This document shows, in pieces, positions 39,869 through 48,136 of a stretch of 51,654 nt of DNA. The stretch covers positions 1 through 51,654 of the forward strand of contig NVVL01000006.1 of the NCBI GenBank assembly GCA_002402195.1, read 5' to 3'. The notes under the pieces were generated by a model. The model saw only the letters and a program-made list of their open reading frames with translations. It made no database searches and was not told the origin of the DNA. How positions within the stretch are numbered: position 1 is the stretch's first letter; every line of letters begins with the position of its first letter. The translations under genes and the position numbers were made by a program. Source of the DNA: Rickettsiales bacterium (GTDB lineage Bacteria; Pseudomonadota; Alphaproteobacteria; Rickettsiales; Rickettsiaceae).

Positions 39869-40022
39869 AATATCTCGTATTTTTAGAGATTTTTTAATCT
39901 TTTAATCTAGATTTAAATTTTTAAATTAGAATATTGGGTATATTTTAGTTCAAAAATTTAAATCTAGATTAAAAAGATTAAAAATATGGGATATTTTAGG
40001 CCTGTGGATGTAGCTTTTTAGA
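39845..40022. repeat. Dispersed palindromic element, full-length copy F (two inverted arm-1 halves)
   Basis: ttaagaagctacgaagtaagctagaatatctcgtatttttagag...aatctagatttaaattttt / aaaaatttaaatctagatt...aaaaatatgggatattttaggcctgtggatgtagctttttagaa. Confidence 0.9.
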
Positions 40023-40107
40023 ACCTTGAACTGGGCATGTATACAGGGATTGCTTACTCAACTTGAAAAAAACGTGAAAAAAATATAAAAAAAAATTGTT
40101 TTTTTAC

Positions 40108-40136
40108 TAGACAATCCTTTTCTTCGCTGTTAAGAT
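40108..40136 (+). promoter_or_regulatory. Sigma70-type promoter for the RNA locus
   Basis: TAGACA (40108-40113)-N17-TAAGAT (40131-40136). Confidence 0.65.
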
Positions 40137-40142
40137 CAACCT

Positions 40143-40330
40143 TAGGTATGTAGGTCATCTGCACTACCTAGCTCAGGGTTGGTTTGTTTAGTTCTTCCCT
40201 TCTAAACATATCCTACCTCTGCGTTTTAGTTAGAGTCTGAGAAGGACGGATATTGGAAACAGCGCGGGTACACTTACCTTTCCCGATTGATTCAACAACT
40301 TCGCGTTGTTTCCTTTATTTTGTCCTTCTT
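40143..40330 (+). ncRNA. Candidate structured non-coding RNA upstream of ftsZ (6S-like size; family not identified)
   Basis: Own promoter; internal stems GTTTAG/CTAAAC and GTAGG/CCTAC; terminal hairpin AACAAC-ttcgc-GTTGTT; no ORF; ftsZ has a separate promoter downstream. Confidence 0.5.
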
Positions 40331-40414
40331 TTTTAATCTAAATTTGAACTCTCGGAAGTTTTTTACACCCATAATTTTTATTTCTCATAGCTCCCACAAT
40401 AATATTAAATATCA

Positions 40415-40443
40415 TTGATAAGGTCTGAATTTTCGTATATTAT
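40415..40443 (+). promoter_or_regulatory. Sigma70-type promoter for ftsZ
   Basis: TTGATA (40415-40420)-N17-TATTAT (40438-40443). Confidence 0.7.
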
Positions 40444-40494
40444 CAACCATGTTGAAGTTTATTTAGAATATATTTAGATCAAGGAAAAGTCGCT

Positions 40495-41970
40495 ATGGGA
40501 TTAGATATCAAGGCTCCAGAGAATGTTATTTTAAAACCGATAATCACCGTTTTTGGCGTTGGTGGTGCCGGCGGGAACGCTGTTAATAACATGATAAAAT
40601 CTGGTCTTAAAGGTGCAAATTTTGTCGTAGCAAACACAGATGCGCAGGCTCTGACCCATTCCGAGGCTTTAAACAAAATTCAGCTCGGCGCCACCTCAAC
40701 GAAAGGCCTGGGGGCTGGGGCGTCTCCGGAAGTTGGGAAGAAGGCCGCCCTTGAGTCCGAGTCTGAAATTCGCTCATATTTAGAGGGAAGCAACATGCTA
40801 TTTATTACCGCCGGAATGGGCGGAGGAACGGGGACAGGCGCCTCACCTGTTATTGCAAAAATCGCCAGGGAGCTTGGAATCCTAACAGTTGGCGTGGTGA
40901 CTAAGCCTTTTTTGTTTGAAGGTTCCAGGCGGATGAGAGTTGCCGAAAAAGGCTTAGCTGATCTGCAAAAGGAGGTTGATACTTTAATCGTTATTCCCAA
41001 TCAAAACCTCTTCCGCATTGCTAATGAGAACACGACTTTTCAGGAAGCTTTTGAAATGGCCGATGAGGTTCTGCATGCTGGCGTTCGCGGTGTGACGGAC
41101 TTGATCACCTCTCCGGGTCTGGTGAATCTTGACTTTGCCGATATCGAAACTGTCATGGGCGAAAAAGGAAAAGCGATGATGGGCACGGGCGAGGCGAGCG
41201 GCGAAGAACGCGCCATCAAAGCAGCCGAACAAGCAATTGCCAACCCATTGCTCGACCAAAACTCTATGTGCGGTGCATCCGGCGTGCTGATCAACATCAC
41301 GGGCGGCAAGGATATGACGCTTTACGAAGTTGATAGTGCTGCTAACCGCATCCGCGAGGAAATCGGCGATATTGATGCAAATATTATCTTCGGCTCAACC
41401 TTTAACCCAGAATTAGATGGAATCATCCGAGTTTCCGTAGTGGCAACAGGAATCGAAGGTACAGGATTAACCCATAAGAACCGGGAAGAGGAAGAAGCAC
41501 TCGAAATAGCTAAAAATCAACAGGTTACACGACAAACGCAAGAAGATCAAGCTGAAGGCAATCTATCTGGAAGGAATTTAGCCGAAGGAAATCCCGCTAG
41601 CGAAGAATTTGCTTCAGGGGGTGTTGCAAGCGTTTCTGTTTCAGACGTTCAGCCTCCTTCTTACAATGAATATGACGATAAAATCTCTGAAGGCGAGGCG
41701 GAACTGCAAAAAAAACTAGAGCAGCTCGCCCGGCAAATGGATTGGAACAAGCATCAGCAAATTTCAGAAAACCCGCAAAGCTCAGCCCCCTCCCCGGCTC
41801 CGCTCCCAAGAAAGCCCTCTCTGCTACGCCGCATGTGGAATTCGCTAAAAGCTGCTGATTCTGAGGCCGTGCCTCATGCTCACACCCCAAACAGCGAGCA
41901 AGCTGCAATGCAAAACCAAGCGGACAAAACCCCAGAAATCCAGGAAATCCCCCGCTTCCGAAAAGAGTAG
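40495..41970 (+). CDS. ftsZ: Cell division protein FtsZ
   Basis: [40 protein letters not shown]-terminal peptide EIPRF. Confidence 0.98.
   Translation: MGLDIKAPENVILKPIITVFGVGGAGGNAVNNMIKSGLKGANFVVANTDAQALTHSEALNKIQLGATSTKGLGAGASPEVGKKAALESESEIRSYLEGSNMLFITAGMGGGTGTGASPVIAKIARELGILTVGVVTKPFLFEGSRRMRVAEKGLADLQKEVDTLIVIPNQNLFRIANENTTFQEAFEMADEVLHAGVRGVTDLITSPGLVNLDFADIETVMGEKGKAMMGTGEASGEERAIKAAEQAIANPLLDQNSMCGASGVLINITGGKDMTLYEVDSAANRIREEIGDIDANIIFGSTFNPELDGIIRVSVVATGIEGTGLTHKNREEEEALEIAKNQQVTRQTQEDQAEGNLSGRNLAEGNPASEEFASGGVASVSVSDVQPPSYNEYDDKISEGEAELQKKLEQLARQMDWNKHQQISENPQSSAPSPAPLPRKPSLLRRMWNSLKAADSEAVPHAHTPNSEQAAMQNQADKTPEIQEIPRFRKE
41539..41628 (+). repeat. Six degenerate 15-bp in-frame tandem units in the ftsZ linker
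   Basis: [30 protein letters not shown]. Confidence 0.75.
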
Positions 41971-41997
41971 AGAATCTGGTGGAAGATTGAGAAAGCT

Positions 41998-42921
41998 ATG
42001 AAGATTAATTCCCAAAAATCCAGTAAGCAAACTCACAAATATATTAAGCATATCGAGCTTGCACCATATAACCCAGACTGGCCGAAGCTTTATGAATCTG
42101 AGGCAGCGAGGATCAAACAAGCTCTGGGGGATAACTATATTGCTATTCATCATGTGGGTTCAACATCGGTTCCAAGTCTGATCGCAAAGCCCAAAATAGA
42201 TATTATCGCTGTTGTTGTAGATCTGCAAAGGAGCATCAAAACATTAGAGCAAATAGGCGCGGAATATCGAGGGGAATATAACATTCCTGGGCGTTATTTC
42301 TTTAGAAAACGAGGGGGTATTGATGTTAATCTTCATGGCGATATTGACGTTAATCTTCACATATACGAAAAAGACCATCCGGAAATCGAGTTAAACCTTA
42401 TGTTTCGGGATTATCTACGCACACACCCCGCTGCTCGTGATCAATACGCGCTTTTGAAACAGAAACTTTTGCAAGATAAGAGTTCTTTTGAGAAAAATCA
42501 CCGCACATTCACAGAATATACTATGAGAAAAGGTGATTTTATTCGTGAAATATTAAAGGATGCTGGGTTTAGCTCCGTGCGGATAATCAGATGTAGCGAT
42601 CAAACTGAATGGAGCGCTGCAAAGAAATTGCGCAAACAATATTTTACCAACATAAAATCAAACGACCCAAACGATCTAGAATCATGCTACCTAAACGCCC
42701 AAAACGCTCCAAGTGCACCAGCCGCAAGAAGGGCTTTCATGGACGAAGATGAGCATCTTGCCCTCTATAAAGGGCCTGAGATTATTGGTTATTCGCACAT
42801 TCATCTGCCAGGCAACAACAAGCCAGTGATTCGCATTCTTATAATCGATGAAAATCACCACGGGCAGGGTTTTGAAGAAAAGTTTTTAACTCTCATCCGC
42901 GAATTTATTATAGCTAGCTGA
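41998..42921 (+). CDS. GrpB/UPF0157 nucleotidyltransferase-like domain fused to a GNAT-like C-terminal domain
   Basis: IELAPYNPDWPKLYESEAARIKQALGDNYIAIHHVGSTSVPSLIAKPKIDI; RDYLRTHPAARDQYALLKQ; C-terminal RILIIDENHHGQGFEEKFL. Confidence 0.85.
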   Translation: MKINSQKSSKQTHKYIKHIELAPYNPDWPKLYESEAARIKQALGDNYIAIHHVGSTSVPSLIAKPKIDIIAVVVDLQRSIKTLEQIGAEYRGEYNIPGRYFFRKRGGIDVNLHGDIDVNLHIYEKDHPEIELNLMFRDYLRTHPAARDQYALLKQKLLQDKSSFEKNHRTFTEYTMRKGDFIREILKDAGFSSVRIIRCSDQTEWSAAKKLRKQYFTNIKSNDPNDLESCYLNAQNAPSAPAARRAFMDEDEHLALYKGPEIIGYSHIHLPGNNKPVIRILIIDENHHGQGFEEKFLTLIREFIIAS

Positions 42922-42944
42922 GAAGAAGTAGAGCCTCTAATTTT

Positions 42945-42977
42945 ATTATGCCGATATTATGCCGATAAATTGCCGAT
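42945..42977. repeat. 11-bp tandem repeat x3
   Basis: attatgccgat attatgccgat aaattgccgat. Confidence 0.8.
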
Positions 42978-43000
42978 AAATCAAGTCGTTTATCTATTTT

Positions 43001-43046
43001 GTTAGAAACTATGAAGCGAGGCTGGCAGCCCTAGAATTTCTCGGCG
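43001..43046 (+). repeat. Diverged copy G of the palindromic element family
   Basis: gttagaaactatgaagcgaggctggcagccctagaatttctcgg. Confidence 0.5.
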
Positions 43047-43066
43047 TTATTTACAAAAATTAATTC

Positions 43067-43095
43067 TTGACGGGGGCGGAAATATTGTGTATCTT
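43067..43095 (+). promoter_or_regulatory. Sigma70-type promoter for tlc paralog 2
   Basis: TTGACG-N17-TATCTT. Confidence 0.6.
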
Positions 43096-43138
43096 CCGTA
43101 CCTAGCCAAACAATTATATAGGTTAGACACCAACACTC

Positions 43139-44707
43139 ATGACGGATATTTCGGGAAGCAAACAAACCAGCAGCAAATCTTCTGAAATACCCTTATCACC
43201 CCTTTCGAAATATGCAAAATTCTTAGATTATATTTGGCCGATTGAGCGTGCTGAATTGCCTAAATTTCTCTCGATTACTCTTTTGATGTTCTGCATTCTC
43301 AGTATCCAAAACCTGATTCGCGCAATGAAAGATAGTGTTATTAATACTATGATTGGGGTGGAAACATCGTCTTTTCTGAAGTTTTGGGGAGTGATGCCAG
43401 CTGCGATTTTGATAACTATTATATATGTGAAGCTCGTCAGCGTCATGCGCGGGGAGAATATATTTTACCTAATGATGTCTAGTTTCCTCGGATTCTTTTT
43501 ATTATTTGCATTTTACCTATTCCCTAACCATGAAATGATTCATCTTAATCCGGAAACTACGCAAGCTTTGATTGCTAGCTATCCGAATTTCAAATGGTTT
43601 ATTTTATTGCTTTCAAATTGGAGCTTTTCTTTGTTCTATGTGATTGCTGAATTATGGCCAAGCGCTGTGTTTGCTTTGCTTTTTTGGCAGTTTGTTAACA
43701 AAGTCACCACGGTTGAGGAGTCGAAAAGATTCTACCCCATATTCGGTCTTCTTGGTCAGACGGGGTTGTATTTATGCGGTACGTTTTTGGCCAATTTGCT
43801 GGTGATAAATACATATTTTACTGATTTATTCACTCTGGAAGAGAGTCAAAGCGTCGTCTCTATTAAAATCGTAATGATATTAGTTGGGATCCTTGGGGTA
43901 GTGGCTCTTGCTACATTTTGGGTTTTGAATCATAAAATTCTAGACATATCAACCACTGAAAATCTGCAATTTAGGGTGAAAAAGAATCAAATCACTCTGA
44001 AAGAAAGCCTGAAAATTATTGTTCAATCTCGTTATATACGATTAATTGCTACGCTTCTGGTGTGCTATGGGATAGCGATTAACCTGGTTGAAGGGCCTTG
44101 GAAAGCGGGCGCTTTGAAGGTCTACACGACCCCCACCGAATGGGCGGCGTTTACTGGGAATTATTTAAAATATACCGGGGTATTGACTGTTTTGTTCACA
44201 ATCATTGGTTCGAATTTAGTCAGGAGATTAGGCTGGTTTTCTGCTGCGATAATCACGCCTATTATGGTGCTTGTAACTGGTCTTGCGTTCTTCTGTATTG
44301 CTAACTTTAAGTTTTCCGAGACATTAATAATAATGTATTTCTCCTTCTCGGATCCAGTTATGTTAGCGATTGTAATTGGCGCGATGCAAAATGTGCTGAG
44401 TAAATCGAGTAAATATACTTTGTTTGATTCGACAAAAGAAATGTCCTATGTTCCGCTTGACGACCAGCTTAAAACCAGGGGTAAGGCTGCGGCCGATATG
44501 ATTGGAACCAAGCTTGGGAAATCCGCAAGTGCCCTGCTCACATCGCTTATCTTTGTGATCATACCGACGGCCACTTACGCCTCGATTTCTACGTTCTTAA
44601 TGTGGATATTTATAGGGATTTGCGGTGTGTGGATTTGGGCAGTTATAGAACTGAATAAAGAATATAAAATCGCCTGCAAAAACAAAGGTGACGAAACGAT
44701 TTATTAA
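43139..44707 (+). CDS. tlc: ATP/ADP translocase (NTT/Tlc family), paralog 2
   Basis: Same motifs as ORF 5872-7365: LLMFCILSIQNLIRAMKDSVI, ELWPSAVFALLFWQFVNKVTTVEESKRFYP, KTRGKAAADMIGTKLGKSAS. Confidence 0.94.
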   Translation: MTDISGSKQTSSKSSEIPLSPLSKYAKFLDYIWPIERAELPKFLSITLLMFCILSIQNLIRAMKDSVINTMIGVETSSFLKFWGVMPAAILITIIYVKLVSVMRGENIFYLMMSSFLGFFLLFAFYLFPNHEMIHLNPETTQALIASYPNFKWFILLLSNWSFSLFYVIAELWPSAVFALLFWQFVNKVTTVEESKRFYPIFGLLGQTGLYLCGTFLANLLVINTYFTDLFTLEESQSVVSIKIVMILVGILGVVALATFWVLNHKILDISTTENLQFRVKKNQITLKESLKIIVQSRYIRLIATLLVCYGIAINLVEGPWKAGALKVYTTPTEWAAFTGNYLKYTGVLTVLFTIIGSNLVRRLGWFSAAIITPIMVLVTGLAFFCIANFKFSETLIIMYFSFSDPVMLAIVIGAMQNVLSKSSKYTLFDSTKEMSYVPLDDQLKTRGKAAADMIGTKLGKSASALLTSLIFVIIPTATYASISTFLMWIFIGICGVWIWAVIELNKEYKIACKNKGDETIY

Positions 44708-44723
44708 GTTTAAGCTTATGCTA

Positions 44724-44798
44724 TTAAAAAGCTACCCGCGTAAGCTTGGAATAACGCACGTAGCTTCTTAAAGCTTCTTATATTTTTTAGAGATTTTT
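44724..44798. repeat. Copy H of the palindromic element family (rearranged)
   Basis: taaaaagctacccgcgtaagcttggaataacgcacgtagcttcttaaagcttcttatattttttagagattttt. Confidence 0.65.
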
Positions 44799-44807
44799 GG
44801 TGTTCAT

Positions 44808-45446
44808 ATGACAAACTCATTACCAATTTTATACAGCTTTCGTCGTTGCCCTTATGCTATGAGAGCGCGCATGGCTCTGCATTACAGCGATATTGCATAT
44901 GATTTGCGGGAAGTTGATTTAAAGAACAAGCCCCAGGCGATGCTTGATATTTCTCCAAAAGGCACAGTTCCCGTATTGCAACTTACCTCCGGTGAAATCA
45001 TAGAGGAAAGCTTGGAAATTATGCATTATGCCATTGCTCAAAACGACCCGGAATCTATCTGCGCAGTTTCAAAAGAAACGGATTTAGAGATCCAAGTCCT
45101 CATCCAAAAAAACGACATAGAATTTGCAAAGCTTCTTCGCAAATATAAATATTTCGAAAAGCATAAAGAAGAGACGCAAGAATCCTATCGCAAGCAAATC
45201 GAAGATTTATTTTTAATAAAATATGAAAACATGCTGGAAGGGAACGACTTTCTGTTTGGCAAAAAATCTCTTGCAGATATCGCAACCCTCCCCTTCATCC
45301 GCCAATTTGCTTTGGTTGACGAGGATTGGTTCTTTGAGAGTAGGTATAAAAACCTTATTCGTTGGCTAAATAGCTTCATCTGCAACGAGAATTTTAAATC
45401 GGTCATAATGGCAAAACACCCAACTTGGAAAGAAAGCAGTTGCTAA
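44808..45446 (+). CDS. Glutathione S-transferase family protein
   Basis: LYSFRRCPYAMRARMALHYSDIAYDLREVDLKNKPQAMLDISPKGTVPVLQL. Confidence 0.92.
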   Translation: MTNSLPILYSFRRCPYAMRARMALHYSDIAYDLREVDLKNKPQAMLDISPKGTVPVLQLTSGEIIEESLEIMHYAIAQNDPESICAVSKETDLEIQVLIQKNDIEFAKLLRKYKYFEKHKEETQESYRKQIEDLFLIKYENMLEGNDFLFGKKSLADIATLPFIRQFALVDEDWFFESRYKNLIRWLNSFICNENFKSVIMAKHPTWKESSC

Positions 45447-45452
45447 TAAATT

Positions 45453-45520
45453 ACGTCCGCAGGCTTTAAAAGCTACGTGCGTACCCTAAGGGTATTTTAT
45501 GCCTGCGGACGTAGCTTCTT
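45453..45520. repeat. Copy I of the palindromic element family with perfect 12-bp inverted repeat
   Basis: ACGTCCGCAGGC (45453-45464) / GCCTGCGGACGT (45501-45512), then agcttctt. Confidence 0.8.
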
Positions 45521-45589
45521 AATGTTATTAATCTAGAATGTTACCCATATTCTGGGCCCGCTTATAGCTTTTCTTAAAAACCATTAAAT

Positions 45590-45673
45590 CCACGAGTGGC
45601 AAACCACTTGCGGTAAGCCACTTGTGGTAAGCCACTTGTGGTAAGCTACTCGTGGTAAGCCACTTGTGGTGAA
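45590..45673. repeat. 14-bp tandem palindrome array (6 units) downstream of pth
   Basis: ccacgagtggcaaa ccacttgcggtaag ccacttgtggtaag ccacttgtggtaag ctactcgtggtaag ccacttgtggtgaa. Confidence 0.92.
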
Positions 45674-45693
45674 CCATCCATAGCTAAAACTGG

Positions 45694-46257
45694 TCACTTG
45701 CTGATGGCTGCTTTGAATTTGTCGGTATCTTTATCTGCTAGGAGCTTGATGCTTTCTTCGAGCTTGGTTAGTTGCTGCATTATGGAGATTTCTTCGCGGG
45801 CGCCAAATTTGCCGAGAACATAATCAGAAACATCGTGGTTTGGGTTTTCGGGGCGTCCTATGCCAACTCTTATGCGGTGATAATCTTTGCCGATTGCGCT
45901 GTCGATTGACTTTAAACCGTTGTGACCGCCCGCGCCGCCGCCTAGTTTGTATTTTGTTTTCTCTAATAAAACATCGATATCGTCATGTATGACTATGATG
46001 TCACTTATTGGGATATTGTAAAAGGATTTGATCTTTTGAACAGAAATGCCAGAAAGATTCATGTAAGTATTTGGCTTGCATAATATAATCTTACCGAGCT
46101 CGCATTCCCCTGAGGCGATGTCTGCGTCGAATTTAGATTTAGTGCTCCAGTCAAGATTATAGCGGTCAGATATTAAATCGACCGCCATAAATCCTACATT
46201 ATGTCGCGTGTTTTGATATTTAGTGCCCAGATTCCCAAGCCCTACTATCAATAACAT
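45694..46257 (-). CDS. pth: Peptidyl-tRNA hydrolase
   Basis: MLLIVGLGNLGTKYQNTRHNVGFMAVD, CKPNTYMNLSG, VIHDDIDV, GGGAGGHNGLKSI; start trimmed from 46362 because the extension overlaps rplY. Confidence 0.95.
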   Translation of the reverse strand: MLLIVGLGNLGTKYQNTRHNVGFMAVDLISDRYNLDWSTKSKFDADIASGECELGKIILCKPNTYMNLSGISVQKIKSFYNIPISDIIVIHDDIDVLLEKTKYKLGGGAGGHNGLKSIDSAIGKDYHRIRVGIGRPENPNHDVSDYVLGKFGAREEISIMQQLTKLEESIKLLADKDTDKFKAAISK

Positions 46258-46258
46258 A

Positions 46259-46909
46259 TTACTTAGCTTCTTTGGAATCTTCAGCCTTTGCAGCATCGCC
46301 GCCACCTTCTGCAGGTGCGCCGTCATCATCGCCAAGATCGTCAGACTTGCCCCTCTTACCAATGATAGATGCGATCACAAAATTTGGATCCCCAAGCAAT
46401 TTAGCGCCCTTTGGAAGTGGTGCATCTTTTGCTTGAATTGAGGCACTGATTTCCAGTTCGCTTGTGTCAATTTCAATGCTTCTAGGAAGGTTCGCAATAG
46501 GGCAGAGGATAGTTATTAATCTTCTTGCAGTATTAAAATATCCACCTCTCTTGATTCCTACACAAACATCTTTGTTAGTATAAACAACAGGAACCTGCAT
46601 TTTTTGCATTTCTTTTTCCAAGAATACGAAATCCGCATGACGCACCATTTCTGTAGTTGGGTGCAATTCTATTGCTTTTGGAAGAACTGTGTATTTTTCT
46701 TTTCCAATCCTGAACTCAATAAGCTGTGAGATATATTGAGGCTTTCTGTAATATTTAGTAAGCTCCTTCTCTTGCACAGATAGTGAAACAGGCTTTTTAC
46801 CAGCGCCATAGATCGTAATTGGTACCATTCCTCTTTTTCTTAGAGCTCTTGATGCTCCTTTTCCAAGTTCTTTGCGTGCTTCTGCAGTAAGTGCTAGTAT
46901 TTCACTCAT
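46259..46909 (-). CDS. rplY: 50S ribosomal protein L25/general stress protein Ctc
   Basis: LTAEARKELGKGASRALRKRGMVPITIYGAGKKPVSLSV; adjacent to pth. Confidence 0.94.
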   Translation of the reverse strand: MSEILALTAEARKELGKGASRALRKRGMVPITIYGAGKKPVSLSVQEKELTKYYRKPQYISQLIEFRIGKEKYTVLPKAIELHPTTEMVRHADFVFLEKEMQKMQVPVVYTNKDVCVGIKRGGYFNTARRLITILCPIANLPRSIEIDTSELEISASIQAKDAPLPKGAKLLGDPNFVIASIIGKRGKSDDLGDDDGAPAEGGGDAAKAEDSKEAK

Positions 46910-46979
46910 TTTTTATCTCCAAATTTATAGGTCTTAATTTCTGGCCGACATTACATGAGCGACCTTATTCAATGGCCGT

Positions 46980-47008
46980 AATATATAGTTATATCACTGA
47001 TAATTCAA
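46980..47008 (-). promoter_or_regulatory. Sigma70-type promoter for rplY-pth
   Basis: Minus strand TTGAAT-N17-TATATT. Confidence 0.55.
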
Positions 47009-47189
47009 GAAGTTTTTAGAGATTTTTGCAAAACTTGTATTAAACTTGCCTTAATCTTGTATTAATATGGAGCTAATTAGTAGAAAAACCAAAACTTTAT
47101 GTGGATTGATAAAGCGAATATTGCTATAGTCTATTTCCAAAAAGAGGGGCGGAAATTTATGCGCCTATTATAACAAATAACATTTATTC

Positions 47190-48122
47190 ATGGCAATATT
47201 TAGCTTAGTTTTTTTTAAGGTATTATCCTCCCTACTCAGCGTGCTGATGGGGTTTTTGTCTGGGAAATATTCTGATGTTCAGAAGGAAAGCATAGCCTCC
47301 CTACTCTTCTTTTTCGTAGCTCCAATAGTCTTCTTCGCAATCCCAACAAGTGCAAATTTGACAATAGAATCGCTCGGAATCACACTGCTTACATTTTCTC
47401 TTTGCACTATGCTTGGTTTTTTTAGCTATTGGCTTTATGGCAAAGTATGGCAAGATTCACACAGAAATATCCTAGCGCTCTCAGCCGGGACTGGTAATGG
47501 TGGTTATGTTGTGCTACCAATTGCGACTGCTTTGTTTGATGACCATACATTAAGTATATTCGCGCTTGGCTTGATTGGGATTTCAATATATGAGGCCTCG
47601 ATCGGTTGTTATTTTTGCGCAAGGAGCATGGGAACTTTCCGTCAGAGCGTTCTTCGCGTTGCTCGCCTGCCGCTTCTTAATGCGTTCTTCCTTGGATGTT
47701 TGATGAGTCTTTCGGGGTTTCATCTTCCAGATTTCTTTGATGAGTTTGTGAATAATATGAAAGGAGCATTTTCCATACTTGGAATGGTGGTGATTGGGCT
47801 GGCGCTTTCGAATATAGAAAAATTTAAATTCGATATGAAGTTTACTTCCGCCGCATTTGCTAGTAAGTTCTTGTTCTATCCGATTTTATTTAATGCGTTT
47901 ATATTGTTAGATAAATATGTTTTAGGATGGTATGATGTGAACGACTATAATGCGCTGCAATTATTATGCATCGCTCCAATGGCAACGAATACCATTGTTT
48001 TAGCGTCTCTTTATAAAATACATCCAGAGAAAGTCGCAACAGCAGTCTTGCTTTCTCTGCTATTTGTTTTACTATATATGCCTGTTATGGCTACGCTCTT
48101 TATAGAAGGGGTTGTGGTTTAA
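47190..48122 (+). CDS. AEC (auxin efflux carrier) family transporter
   Basis: About 10 TM; GFLSGKYSDVQKESIASLLFFFVAPIVFF; TGNGGYVVLPIATALF; CIAPMATNTIVLASLYKIHPEKVATAVLLS. Confidence 0.88.
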   Translation: MAIFSLVFFKVLSSLLSVLMGFLSGKYSDVQKESIASLLFFFVAPIVFFAIPTSANLTIESLGITLLTFSLCTMLGFFSYWLYGKVWQDSHRNILALSAGTGNGGYVVLPIATALFDDHTLSIFALGLIGISIYEASIGCYFCARSMGTFRQSVLRVARLPLLNAFFLGCLMSLSGFHLPDFFDEFVNNMKGAFSILGMVVIGLALSNIEKFKFDMKFTSAAFASKFLFYPILFNAFILLDKYVLGWYDVNDYNALQLLCIAPMATNTIVLASLYKIHPEKVATAVLLSLLFVLLYMPVMATLFIEGVVV

Positions 48123-48136
48123 ATAATCAAAATGGA

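Noticed and set aside
40143-40330. RNase P, SRP or tmRNA assignment for the ftsZ-upstream RNA
   Set aside because: No GAGGAAAGUCCGGGC (RNase P), GGAAGGAAGCAGCC (SRP) or ALAA-tag/tRNA-like T arm (tmRNA) signatures seen; 6S left only as a weak possibility.
45590-45673. CRISPR-like array
   Set aside because: 14-bp period with only 4-nt, near-identical spacers; no cas genes; it is a tandem palindrome repeat.
45694-46362. Extended 222-aa Pth start at 46362
   Set aside because: The first 35 residues overlap the rplY coding end and precede the canonical MLLIVGLGN start.
47009-47031. Possible element fragment aagaagtttttagagatttttg near the rplY promoter
   Set aside because: Too short and AT-rich to separate from background.
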